Source of the DNA: Ancistrus triradiatus
Taxonomy: Eukaryota; Chordata; Actinopteri; Siluriformes; Loricariidae
NCBI GenBank assembly: GCA_025084515.1
Contig: JAJAGP010000862.1
Span: 62,001-126,000, forward strand
Direction: 5' to 3'
Length of the DNA stretch: 64,000 bases
The notes below the pieces were generated by a model. It saw only the letters and a program-made list of their open reading frames with translations, was not told the DNA's origin and did not search any database. The position numbers and the translations under genes are program-made. This document shows positions 53,835 to 64,000 of this stretch, piece after piece (position 1 is the stretch's first letter; the number at the start of each line of letters is the position of its first letter).

Positions 53835-54833
53835 TATATGTATTAGTAGTTAGTTTGTTTGTTCCAAGGACTCAGTTTAAAATTGTTGATTATTAATTAG
53901 TTTGGCTGGAAGAGTGGAAGGGTGGTTTCTGGTTCTAGTTTGATGCGTCTTCTTCATAATTCTGTTCTTGGTCCTTGGTCCAGCAAGGACTGAGAAATTT
54001 GTGTGTGATGATTTTCAATCTTACTATTGTAAAGTTCTGTTCCAGATGTTGATTCTTGTGATTTTCAAGTTCATAAAGAAAACCACTGGCTATGTTTAAC
54101 ACACACTGGCTAAAATTTATTTGTTTGCTTTTAGGGTTTAGCTCTAATAGCCACACTTTGCCACTATTCGGTACATAATATACATACAGTAAGGTAATTA
54201 TGAAGTAGAGAAGAACTTACATCTGTTACATCTCAATATCTGTTGCCTACTTGTGTGATTTTATCTAAATACATGTGGTGTCTCATTTAAGAAAGTTATG
54301 TAAAATGGAACAACTGGATTGAATTTTATATTCGTATTGCATTCATTTTGTGATTTAAAACGTTTTCGTTTGCTTTTTCAGCCTAAAGACACAGGTTTCC
54401 ATTAAAATAGCCCTACACAGGCTTAGTTATAATTACATGTAGTCATTTAGCACAGTGTTTCCCAACCTCTTTTCTTTCCTTGGAAAAAACGTACTTAAAT
54501 TGTTTTTTTTTTCTTTTGTCTTGGGTTAGTTTTTTCTTTTTCTCTTCATGTTGGCTCTTTTTCTCTTTTCAAGGCAGCTAAACATTTAGGGACATACAAA
54601 CATAAGCTGGGCATTTTTCTTTAAACATCCCAACAGAGTAGTACACACATCCACAAAAATAACAACAATGATTCATTATGTGTAATAAGTGCCTGCTCTT
54701 TTTGAGTGAAAGTATCTGTTTAAATAATTTTATATACAGATTTTCCAGTGAGTGTGCTACTTAAATTTTATTTAGCATGTGCAAATTATATTTCGAAAAA
54801 ACTCGGTGCACCTCAAAGCAGGCGAAGCCTCCA
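53835..54833. other. No gene or recognised repeat
   Basis: Unassigned AT-rich sequence with T-rich runs near 54500-54560. Confidence 0.4.
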
Positions 54834-54982
54834 TGGATTTAGCAGATGCTCTTATTCAGAGTGACTTACAACTGATTCAGTATTACAGTCTGTGTTTTGC
54901 TTAAGGACCCAACAGCGGCAGCTTGGCGGAGGTGGGATTTGAACCCTGGACATTCTGATCCACTGTCCAGTTCCTCATTAAT
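54834..54982 (-). mobile_element. SINE family S, minus strand
   Basis: 'gatttagcagatgctcttat' to 'tgatccactgtccagttcct'; the box-B region 'gtgggatttgaaccct' is intact, the box-A end is eroded. Confidence 0.85.
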
Positions 54983-55117
54983 TAAGTATTTAAGTAATGT
55001 GCTACTGTCAGATGCCAGTGTTGTTTTGGCCTCAAGATGCAGAGCCTGGAAGGTTCCCAGAGAGGAAAGACTTTCCTTATTTGTCACATTTTTTTAGGAG
55101 TGTGAGTGTTTATATGC

Positions 55118-55202
55118 TTTCACTCTGCCACCCAGAGTGGGATTCGATCCAAAGCTTAGTTTTACTAGACATGTGCTCTACCAGCTGCACCACTCAGGGG
55201 TT
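55118..55202 (-). mobile_element. tRNA-like SINE head of a different family
   Basis: On the minus strand: 'gagtggtgcagctggtagag', 'cacatgtctagtaaaac', 'ggatcgaatcccactctg'. This has tRNA-like A and B boxes but not the usual acceptor ends, so I call it a SINE head and not a functional tRNA gene. Confidence 0.6.
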
Positions 55203-55204
55203 TG

Positions 55205-56020
55205 AGTGGACAATATAAACTTCAGCAGAATGCATGTAGACCCATCAAGGCATAGCAATTTCCAAAAGTTTACCACTTTAATGCAAAGTAATAATTTAAT
55301 TAGGTACTTTTATGAGATATGTGCAAGCTGTTATCTCATGTGCCACCTAATGATGTGTGTTACTGTGATTGTGTGGAATCTGTTGTCACCCAAGAAAAGG
55401 AAAGTGAAGTGACACCATGTGGTGTTTACCACCCTTACCAGTCCTATTCCCTATAGGCTAATAGTGATCTATATACTGTAGTATGTAGAACATGTGGAAT
55501 AAGCAATAGGGGACCCTTTCAGATACAGCCCATAACAACAGGTCCTTCAAAGTTTCAAGTAACTGCAGTTAACGATGCTAAAAACTGCTGAAAAAATACT
55601 GTACTATTGCAGTAATGCATTAACTTTGACAGCTGTACTACAAATAATTACGCAAACATTTGGTGCAAACTGATATACAAATAAAGTTTTCTGGCCATTA
55701 AATGTTCTTGATAAAGGAAGCGAGAGATTATGAAGCAAGCTCAGGAGGGAGGAATGCAAGCAATGTTTATGATTTTAAAAAATGGTCAGTGATCAGTGAG
55801 TTCACATGCACTTCAGTTATCAGATCATGGGAAACCTCCGGGCTTATAATCTCACAGGAGGATCTGACGTAAACTTCCAACTTTAATAATTAAATAATGA
55901 ATTTCTTCATTTTCTCGAGCATATACTGCATTTTCTCCAAAAGTGTTTGGTGGACGTTTCTTAGATGCTGAGTTTAATTCCAGGGTTGCCAGATCCCGTC
56001 AAACAAGCAACCAGGTCAAT
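55205..56020. other. No gene or recognised repeat
   Basis: Unassigned sequence. Confidence 0.4.
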
Positions 56021-56022
56021 GC

Positions 56023-56216
56023 GGGACTGTGGTAGCCTAGTGATTAAGGTACTGGACTCTGGACCAGAAGGTTGAGGGTTCAAATCCCACCTCTGCCAAG
56101 CTGCCACTGGGTCCTTGAGCAAGACCCTTAACCCACAATTGCTTGGACTGTAAGACTGTACCAATTGTAAGTCGCTCTGGATAAGGGGCGTCGGCTAAAT
56201 GCTGTAAATGTAAAAT
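56023..56216 (+). mobile_element. SINE family S, complete, plus strand
   Basis: The best plus-strand copy: head 'gggactgtggtagcctagtg' with box A, box B 'gggttcaaatccc', body 'gggtccttgagcaagaccct', tail 'gctgtaaatgtaaaa'. Short flanking matches (AATGC) may be the target duplication. Confidence 0.93.
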
Positions 56217-56560
56217 GCAAACAGGCCCAAAGGAATCAAAGTCTCTCAAATAACCAAACTTGGCAACCCAGACAACTCTACACTCTTATCAGGTTACATT
56301 TGCGTGCATGCACAGACTGAGAAAACCGATTGGAAACAGTAAAGATATACATGCGCTGAGAAATCTGATTACTGAGATAAAAAAAATCCAGTTCTTTTTT
56401 TATCAGATTTCTTTATCTGATTTCTAGAAAAGAACATTGCTGTTTACATGACCACTTGAATAATCAGATAACTGCAGAAATCCAGAAATTTATATCAGAT
56501 TGCTGTGCATGTAAATGCACTCAATCATTAACTCCACCCTTTACTTTGAACTTATAGGTA

Positions 56561-58144
56561 CAGTCGTATGAAAAAGTTTGGGCACCCCTGATAATTTTCA
56601 TGATTTTAGTTTATAAATCATTGGTTGTTCAGATCAGCAACTTGAGTTAAATATATCATATAGCAGATGAACACAGTGATATTTGAGAAGTGAAATGAAG
56701 TTTATAGGATTTACAGAAAGTGTGCAGTAATTATTTAAACAAAATTAGGCAGGTGCATAAATTTGGGCACCCCCAAACAGAAAAATACATCAATATTTAG
56801 TAGATCCTCATTTTGTAGAAATAACAGCCGCTAAACGCTTCCTACAGCTTCCAGTCTGGATTCTGGTTGAAGGTGCTTTGGACCATTCTTCTTTAGAAAC
56901 ATCTCCAGTTCAGTCATCTTTGATGGTTTCCAAGCATGGACAGCCCACATTTTCAGTAATATTCATGTCTGGGGACTGAGATGGCCATTCCAGAACGTTG
57001 TACTGGTTCCTCTGCATGAATGCCTTAGTAGATTATGAGCAGGGTTTGGGGTCGTTGGCCTCGGTGCAACTTTGTCACTGATTCTTGAACATTGTTCTTA
57101 AGAATCTGGAGATATTAACTGGAATCCATGCGACCCTCAATTTTAACAAGATTCCTAGTACCTGCACTGGCCACACAGTCCCGCGGGCATTATGGAACCG
57201 CCACCAAATTTTACTGTGGGTAGCAAGTGTTTGTCTTGGGATGCTGTGTTCCTTTTCCGCTCCTTGTTATGTCCAAATAACTCAGTTTTAGTTTTCATCA
57301 GTACACAGCACTTTATTCAAAATGAAGCTGGATGTCCAAATGTGCTGTAGCACACCTCAAGTGACTCTGTTTGTGGCGTGTCTGCAGAAAAGGAGGCTTC
57401 TTCTGCATTACTCTCCCCATACAGCCTCTCCTGTGCAAAGTGCGCTGTATAGTTGAACGATGAACAGTGACACACCCATCTGCAGCAAGATGAGGTTGTA
57501 GGTCTTTGGAGGTGGTCTGTGGGCTTGACTATGACTGTTCTCACCATCCTTCGCCTCTGCCTATCTGAGATTTTTTCTTGGTCTGCCACTTCGGGTGTGT
57601 CCTTAACTAGAACTGTGCCTGTGGTCTTCCATTGCCTCACTATGTTCCTCACAGTGGAAACTGACAGCTGAAATCTCTGAGAGAGCTTTTCCCTTTCCCT
57701 GAACCATGATGTTGAACAACCTTTGTTTTTCAGGCCATTTGAGAGTTGGTTTGAGGCTCCCATGTTTGCCACTCTTCAGAGAAGATGCAAAGAGGAGAAA
57801 AACTTCCAACTGGCCACCTTAACACTTTCTCATAGTTGGATTCACTTGTGTATGTAGATCAAGGGTCAATGAGCTTACAAAACAAATTTCGTGTTCCAAA
57901 TAATTAGTGCTAAAGGTATTCAAAATGACAAGGGTGCCCAAATTTATGCACCTGCCTAATTTTGTTTGAATAATTTACTGCACACTTTCTGTAAAACCTA
58001 TAAACTTAATTTCACTTCTCAAATATCACGGTGTTCATCTGCTATATGATATATTTACCTGAAATTGCTGAGCTGTACAACCAATGATTTATAAAGAAAA
58101 ATCATGAAAATTATCAGGGGTGCCCAAACTTTTTCATATGACTG
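56561..58144 (-). mobile_element. Tc1-E transposon, full length, 1584 bp
   Basis: Ends CAGTCGTATGAAAAAGTTTG and, on the other strand, CAGTCATATGAAAAAGTTTG, with TA on both sides (56559-56560, 58145-58146). Inner direct copies of the element's 'gcacccc' type motifs occur at both ends ('cataaatttgggcaccccca', 'ggtgcccaaatttatgcacc'), giving long inverted repeats of about 240 bp. The transposase is on the minus strand, broken. Confidence 0.95.
57317..57772 (-). pseudogene. Tc1-E transposase, DNA-binding half
   Basis: 151-residue frame. Recognisable parts: EREKLSQRFQLSVSTVRNIV and RQWKTTGTVL (first helix-turn-helix), KISDRQRRRMVRTVIVKPTD (second domain), then a shift after HLQR into another frame that still shows HFAQERLYGES. 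The start region ahead of residue 30 and the usual GRP hook are altered (DTPEVADQEK in its place). C-terminal catalytic blocks upstream on the plus coordinate (56860-57300) are not in one frame. Non-functional. Confidence 0.85.
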
Positions 58145-58279
58145 TAGAAGCAAACCTAAATACCTGTTCATTAGGTCAAATTTTAAGTAAAACTTTTCTT
58201 TTTTTTAATAAATAAACCACTTTAATCAGACTGCACAGAACCAGAATGCTGACTAGTGGCACAGTCAAGTGGTATCACA

Positions 58280-58400
58280 GCCACATGAGCAAGCCCAGGG
58301 CAACAGTGGCAAGGAAAATCTCTCTAAAAGTGATAAGACACCTATGGCTCAAATAAGGGATCCAACCTCCTTGGGCAGCATGTAAGAATTAAAGTTAAGT
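58280..58400 (+). repeat. Dispersed repeat family Q, fragment
   Basis: 'gagcaagcccagggcaacag', 'tggcaaggaaaatctctcta' and 'ggatccaacctccttgggca' match the central part of the family. Confidence 0.7.
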
Positions 58401-58404
58401 TACC

Positions 58405-59642
58405 TGATGATTAATGAGTTTTTAATAGTAGTTTAAATGCATGGAACCAAAACAGAAAAATGAAGAAGTTAATAGAAAAAGATTTTTAATTTGATCCAAT
58501 ACCAAGTAATATTGCAATACAGAATCAGATTCCAGTAGAAGTGTTATGAGAGAATTTGATAAAGCTAGTCTACCGTCACTTACACTCCCCCCTATAAAAC
58601 ACTATGTTAAAAAAATGACTGAGCCATGCTTATATTCTCCACAATATGGCTCTATAATTTAAAATCGATGGTCTGACTAGCCAGCGCCTTATAGATCTAT
58701 GTTTAAAGCAGGTCTGATGTGCAGGTCCCTGTGTGCATGTGAAATGTTATTGACAAATGAGCCCGCATTAAGTCTTACAGGACTTTAGGGAGTTTTATTT
58801 GGTTTGTAATAAAAACGACTCTTCGGTTTGTTCTGGGACCATTTGTTGTTTGAAGGTTATTAATTAACAAAGCACAAAACACATTTCAATGACTCTCTCT
58901 ATTAAAAATGCTTCATTTAAGGGATTAGTCATCTCGGTGGTCACTGGAGAGCCCACAGGTGGTGTAGTAACCACTTTAAACGCAGTAGTAGAATGAATTC
59001 TTTTTGAGCTAGCTGGCTCATTGAGGCTTGTGCCCTTCGGGAACCGCCCCTTTTCCACACGTAATATAGTTCCTGCATTTTGTTTAAGCGATAAAAATAA
59101 CTAATATTATGCTGGCACCTGGATATCACCTGCCTCTCTGAAAAGTTTCTGCAAGGGACCATCTGTCCCACTCTGGCAGCTGGAGCAGCTGCTGCATTTC
59201 TCTAAATACCTGATTTTCAGATGTTTGACAGGTATTGCTACAGTAGTGTGACTTTTGTCACATTATGCATTATTATTGTTCATTGGAGTTTAAAACTGCA
59301 AATATGACTTATTTTGGATTGTGAGCTGTATCATACCACCTTCTCCTTGTACTGCAGTCTGCCTGACTGACATGGACGTTCATGGGTTTGTGTACGATGG
59401 GGCAGAAGGTTAAGATTAGGATTAGGTTAACCCTAAACCTAGGGAGTCATTCCAATCCTGTATAACAGTTCACCACCAAATGTTTTTTGTTTTCCTGACA
59501 TGATCAGTACATTGATGTTTTGTTTATATTTATTTATTTAATTTATCTTCTTGAATAATGATTTACTTTGCATTAATTATGTGCACAAGTAGGAACTACA
59601 ATACAGTCTGTGATGTGCAGACTTCCTATTAGTAGCACCACC
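58405..59642. other. No gene or recognised repeat
   Basis: Unassigned 1.2 kb; open frames up to 76 residues without features. Confidence 0.4.
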
Positions 59643-59644
59643 AT

Positions 59645-60545
59645 TTAGTCATTTATTGGGGAAAATGATCCAATATTACATGAGTGAGTGGCAAAAGTAT
59701 GTGAACCTTTGCTTTCAGTATCTGGTGTGACCCCCCTGTTCAGCAATAACTGTTTCCTGTAACTGTTGATCAGTCCTGCACACCGGCTTGGAGGAATTTT
59801 AGCCCATTCCTCCATACAGAACAGCTTCAGCTCTGGGATGTTGGTGGGTTTCCTCACATTAGCTGCTCGCTTCAGGTCCTTCCACAACATTTCCATTGGA
59901 TTAAGGTCAGAACTTTGACTTGGCCATTCCAAAACATGAACTTTATTCTTCTTTAATCATTCTTTGGTAGAACGACTTGTGTGCTTAGGGTCGTTGTCTT
60001 GCTGCATGACCCACCTTCTCTTGAGATTCAGTTCATGGACAGATGTCCAGACATTTTCATTTACAATTCTCTGATATAATTCAGAATTCATTGTTGGCAA
60101 GCCGTCCTGGCCCAGAGGCAGCAAAACAATCCCAAACCATGATACTACCACCACCATGTTTCACAGATGGGATAAGGTTCTTATGCTGGAATACAGTGTT
60201 TTCCTTTCTCCAAACATAACGCTTTTCTTTTAAACCAAAAAGTTATATTTTGGTCTCATCCGTCCACAAAACATTCTTCCAATAGCCTTCTGGCTTGTCC
60301 ACATGATCTTTATCAAACTGCAGACGAGCAGCAATGTTCTTTTTGGAGAGCAGTGGTTTTCTCCTTGCAACCCTGCCATGCACACCATTGTTCAGTGTTC
60401 TTCTGATGGTGGACTCATGAACATGAACATTAGCCAATGTGAGAGAGGCCTTCAGTTGCTTAGAAGCTACCCTGGTGTCTTTTGTGACTTTTACTATTAC
60501 ACGCCTTGCTCTTGGAGTGATCTTTGTTGGACAACCACTCTTGGT
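59645..60545 (-). mobile_element. Tc1-B copy lacking both ends
   Basis: Covers the region from the left non-coding part ('aaaatgatccaatattacat') to the GRPTK region of the minus-strand transposase and stops at 'ttggacaaccactcttgg'. Pieces: MEWPSQSSDLNPMEMLWKDL (59645-59932; the catalytic Glu is kept although Pro-Ile became Pro-Met), VMQQDNDPKHTSRSTKE (59957-60157, second Asp kept), and VHGRVARRKPLLSKKNIAAR to LWTDETKI (60243-60548, first Asp kept). All three catalytic residues survive but in three separate frames, and the helix-turn-helix is missing. Confidence 0.92.
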
Positions 60546-60549
60546 CAAC

Positions 60550-61688
60550 GACCGTTTTGATCAGAACTTTCAAGTTTTTAAAAGATACAAAGACAAGAAT
60601 TACTGTATTGCACAGTACAGCACTGCACTAAATGGTTTCATGTTGTGTTTTAATAAATATTATTGTTTCAAATAAAACACCATGTGCAAAGTATTTCAAC
60701 TATGTGACTTTGGTAATGCCCGGTCAACATCCTGTTTCATGGGCGCATACCTGTGCTTCATTATCAATCCGCCCAGCTCTAGATTGCACATTATTTGCGA
60801 TGACTAATATCTGATATTGATTTATTGATGGGCTTCATATCCTAAAGTGTTAAATGAGAGATTTAGACCAACCGTGATTAATATTGTTGTAGAAGGATAG
60901 GTGATGAAGGGCGGAAGCTGGCAGCATTAGTTTGCTCTGTCAGTTTCTCCCAGCATAAAAAAAGAGAGAGCGAGAGAGGCAGAGAGACAAAAATGTCTCT
61001 GGTGACGGATGAGTCGGGGTCAGGGAGAAATATGACTCCTCATTCGCCACTGGCAGTCCAATCCTTCAGTCAGGCCCATTAGCAGAGGTAGAGTTTCCCC
61101 TGGCTTGCCTTTCAGGAGGGGTACAACCTATAAACAAACTAGGTCGGACGGTACGATATGGATTATTAAGTGTGCCGTCTGAAAGCCATCCATCATAGGT
61201 CCATGACCTAGGTTCAAATAGATTGTTCCTTTCTGAAGTGGGGAGACGCCTCTCCGTGTCTTACAAGATCAGTATTGATAGTCAGGGAGGAGTCACAGCT
61301 CAGATATTGCTAGGAGTCACTTTGTCTTTCGCTATCCCCTCCCCCCCATCCCTTTCTCTTTTACTGTACATTTACCTTGGAACGAAGAAGCCAACTCAGT
61401 AACTGCTTCACTCTATTTCAGTCTCTCAATCTTCATTTTCCAATCGTTCTTAGTCTGTAGGTGTAGCTCAGAATGCCAGAATGATAGAAACCAAATCAAT
61501 TCCTTCTCAGTCCTCTACTTTTGTTAGTGACTGATATTAGGTTTTTATGGATTCACGGAGCAGTGTCAGCCAAAGTCACACTGATGAAGAACAGCTAATG
61601 TCGGTAAATGATTTTAAGGAAAACATTGTGTCTGTGTAAGTTCTCAGTCACCGTAGACTTGAGTGTTGAGTTGAAGGCAACTTGACTT
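60550..61688. other. No gene or recognised repeat
   Basis: Unassigned; candidate single-copy stretch at about 60840-61300. Confidence 0.4.
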
Positions 61689-61977
61689 CTTCTTGGTTCT
61701 GGAAGATGTTTCACCTCTCATCCTTCTTCAGTGCTAGAAACTGATATGGAGTCCCAGTTATGTAACCCTAGTAGGGTTGTCACCTTGGAGGTGGTCGTGA
61801 GAGTCCTTGACCCACCCTGTCAATGCATGAGTCATTAGGATCACAGGAGCCAAGGTGTAACCCCTTAGTGAGTCGTTGCCCCACCCTGCCACATTGCGAG
61901 ACACATCAGTGGAGGTATGAATGGGGGTTAAACCTCCTTGGAAGGGATCTCAAGACTGCTTCCTAGGTGGCTGGTAG

Positions 61978-62403
61978 ATGGTGTCGTTCTATACATAGGA
62001 GAGACCAAACGACCTCTCCACTCCACAGGGGCATGGCATAACATAGAAGAGCCAGCTCATCAGGACAGGGCTTGGCCAGACATTTTACATTTACATTTAC
62101 AGCATTTAGCAGACGCCCTTATCCAGAGCTTACACAAGCAATTGTGGGTCTTGCTCAAGGACCCAACAGTGGCAGCTTTGCAGAGGTGGGATTTGAACCC
62201 TCGACCTTCTGGTCCAGAGTCCAGTACCTTAACCACTAGACTACCACAGTCACAGTCACATCTGCATCTAAAGGACAACGGACACTCCTTTGAGGATACA
62301 AATGTTTATATTTTGACAGAGAAGACCGATGGTTTGAAAGAGCTGTTAAGGAGGCGATTTATGTCCAATTAGAACAACCATCATTGAACAGAGGAGGTGG
62401 TTT
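61978..62403 (+). pseudogene. GIY-YIG endonuclease fragment, split by SINE
   Basis: Before the SINE: VVLYIGETKRPLHSTG, the GIY-YIG-type core with the Arg of the active site. After it: HLHLKDNGHSFEDTNVYILT, then in a shifted frame WFERAVKEAIYVQLEQPSLN and RGGG. This is the usual C-terminal layout of the GIY-YIG domain of fish Penelope-like retroelements. One SINE insertion and at least one frameshift inactivate it; the codons after the right junction belong to the inverted arm. Confidence 0.75.
62083..62250 (-). mobile_element. SINE family S nested in Penelope-like element
   Basis: 'ttttacatttacatttacag' to 'ccactagactaccacagtca'; it separates two halves of the endonuclease sequence. About 20 bp of the family's body near 'agcttacac' are missing. 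Confidence 0.92.
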
Positions 62404-62604
62404 ATGACACCAGCTATCAGCCATCTACAAAGCAGTTTTGAGATCCCTTCCCAGGAGGTTTAACCCTCATTCACACCTCGACCCGTGTGACTCTAACGAC
62501 TCACATGATGACAGGGTTTTACAGCAACTTACTAATGGGCTCCTGTGACACCTCATGTATTGATAGGGTGGGTCAAGGACTCTCAGGACCCCCCAAGCTA
62601 ACTA

Positions 62605-62655
62605 GAGGATGTAATTTTTTGGGTGTCCACAAACTTTTGCCTATAGTTCCTTCAG
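62605..62655. mobile_element. Possible Tc1-like terminus fragment
   Basis: 'tttttgggtgtccacaaact' followed by 'tttgcctatagtt' resembles the end of a fish Tc1-like element ('...tggacaaaagtattgggacacc' type). No partner end seen. Confidence 0.45.
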
Positions 62656-62751
62656 GACTTCCTTCAGGTTAGGTTGTCTTGCTGTTTGAGTTTTAGAAAC
62701 TAGCAAAACAACATTAATTAAGCCCAATTTGAGTTATTTTTCAAAGGCAGG

Positions 62752-62830
62752 TCAAGTCAGATTTATTAATATAGCACATTTTCCAATACTTTGCTTCAAA
62801 GCAGCTTTACGAATTTAGATTATCTTCTAT
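62752..62830 (+). repeat. Dispersed repeat family Q, first part only
   Basis: 'ggtcaagtcagatttattaa', 'atagcacattttccaatac' and 'ttcaaagcagctttacga'. Confidence 0.7.
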
Positions 62831-62834
62831 ATAA

Positions 62835-63449
62835 AATGTCTGATAAAAATCATCTGACATCATCTGAAGTTTCTTGGAATCAGTGTCCCTATAGGTTACA
62901 GAATTTATATATCAGTCAGCCCACTTTTTTTTATTCCTTCCTCTCTCTGCCTTCCCATCTCTGTTTCCCCGTTTTGTTCTTTCTTCATCACCTCACACTA
63001 TTTACCTGTCCCTCAGGTTGACAGTGGCGTTGTTGACACTGAGGCTTTAGTCCCTGTCTCTGTGTAAGGGAGATAGGAAGCGGTAAGCTAGAGAAATCTC
63101 TCACGTGTATATCCTAAATGCTGTGCTGGGAGTTAGACGGAGGAGCTAGACAGCTGAACGACTTCACTTGGTGATCGAGCCAGACCTGTCGCTGTAGGGG
63201 ATTAGGAGGGGAGCCCTTTTAAGGGCCCTTATCTGTCCTGGGTGACTTTTCACTGGTTATGTACTCAGCAAGGGCAGACCAATAAAGTGTGAGGTTTAGG
63301 AACTGGAGAGAGGGAACTGACACACCAGAGCGAGATTGCAGTCATTTGGGGACAGACCCAAACAAATACGCTCAGGAGCTATTACAACTGTGAGTCAATG
63401 GAAGTTGATCTTCTCCAGATATGGCTGCTTGGCTAGTTTGAAGGTCAAA
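62835..63449. other. No gene or recognised repeat
   Basis: Unassigned sequence. Confidence 0.4.
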
Positions 63450-63451
63450 TA

Positions 63452-63945
63452 CAGGATTGTGCAAAAGACTTAGGCTACCATTAGATTTGTTGTTTTAGCA
63501 ATGATGACCATATATAATGACAATATACAGTACAATTATTCCTCGGTCTCTTTATTAAAATACAAGCAGGAAATACAGGAATGCACACAATTAAAAAAGA
63601 ACATTTCAGAACAAAATGTCTTCTGCAGGCAAAAGTCAGTTTTTAATGTGACCTGTCAGGGAAAAAAGTGGTTTCTTGGCTGCTGCCTTTAAAAAAAGAC
63701 CATTACTGATCAATCAAACTGTCGAAGGGTCAATTCGGGATCCCAATGAAGCTGCCAGATGTTATTGCTCATTAGTGTTTTTTTCTTGAGTTGTTTTTGT
63801 TTTAGTGTTTTAGTTCTGCATACAAATGTCCTGTATTTTCTAATTTTCTAATAAAGATACTGGGAAATAATTATATATGGTCTTTATACAATTGCAAAAA
63901 CAATGAAATTCTTAATCTTATCTAATGCTACTGTAAGCTATAAAA
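63452..63945 (-). mobile_element. Tc1-A deletion derivative
   Basis: Left end CAGGATTGTGCAAAAGACTT after TA (63450-63451), then 'ggctaccattagatttgttg', 'gcaggaaatacaggaatgca', a jump to transposase sequence on the minus strand ('agtggtttcttggctgctgc', 'gatcccaatgaagctgccag'), and an eroded right end ('tatggtctttatacaattgc'). Both ends are of the family at 17222 and 35655. Confidence 0.8.
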
Positions 63946-63980
63946 GCTGTTTGTTCTTCTTTGTTTTTCAGTTTTTAATA

Positions 63981-64000
63981 CAGGTACTCCCCGATTTATG
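63981..64000 (+). mobile_element. Start of a Tigger-like terminus at window edge
   Basis: After TA the last 20 bases read 'caggtactccccgatttatg', the inner terminus type of the Tigger-like MITEs at 14085 and 16361. The element continues outside the window. Confidence 0.6.

Larger units (their letters stand above)
61690..62600 (+). mobile_element. Penelope-like element remnant with inverted arms
   Basis: The left arm (about 61785-61990: 'gagagtccttgacccaccct', 'gggttaaacctccttggaag', 'ggatctcaagactgctt') is repeated inverted on the right (about 62400-62595: 'gatagggtgggtcaaggact', 'cccttcccaggaggtttaac'). Between them lies a GIY-YIG endonuclease remnant (next entry). Upstream 'ggttctggaagatgtttcac' with 'ctctcatccttcttcagt' is a stretch commonly found next to such elements in fish. 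Inverted terminal copies are known in Penelope-like elements. No reverse transcriptase part is present. Confidence 0.7.

Overview
The window looks like a piece of a teleost fish chromosome, and I find no host protein-coding gene or exon I can support. The evidence is the repeat content: many decayed Tc1-like transposons of the kinds common in fish, tRNA-derived SINE copies, a LINE with a GAA-type tail, a Penelope-like fragment and Tigger/pogo-like MITEs. The abundance of Tc1 elements would suit a catfish, but I cannot prove the order from sequence alone. Family letters (Tc1-A to Tc1-K) are labels used only in this annotation.

Layout. 1-2640: a fish interspersed repeat, a TA microsatellite and a complete 591 bp Tigger-like MITE. 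2650-6650: fragments of one LINE family, one of them inserted into a Tc1-A MITE with a readable 14 bp target-site duplication. 7073-9111: a tandem array of about 64 copies of a 32 bp unit with a palindromic CCACATGTGG core. 9112-19600: mostly unassigned sequence with SINEs, Tigger-like MITEs and a Tc1-A copy. 19610-30802: nearly full-length Tc1-B and Tc1-G, a tandemly duplicated Tc1-B, pieces of other Tc1 families, and a MITE nested in Tc1-A. 31428-33100: an inverted-repeat element carrying another repeat. 33770-34144: an A-rich block. 34312-38275: SINE, Tc1-B and Tc1-A. 40583-42324: Tc1-G split by a pogo-like element that still encodes a helix-turn-helix fragment. 44126-51750: Tc1-F, an L2-like LINE end, SINEs, Tc1-B/D, a 100-N gap, and Tc1-B with a hAT-like element inside. 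52895-64000: SINEs, Tc1-E, Tc1-B, a Penelope-like GIY-YIG fragment with inverted arms, and Tc1-A.

Nothing here forms a working pathway. The value lies in the nested insertions, which give a relative order of transposon activity, and in the 32 bp array. Every transposase or reverse transcriptase reading frame I examined is broken by stops, frameshifts, deletions or lost catalytic residues. Mobilisation in trans is the only activity one could still imagine for the short elements with intact ends. Several stretches (centre of the array, 24357-25985, 33770-34144, 53022-53830) show dense single-base indels that could be uncorrected long-read errors. Family names come from recognition by eye; no database search was run, and many boundaries without target-site duplications are approximate.
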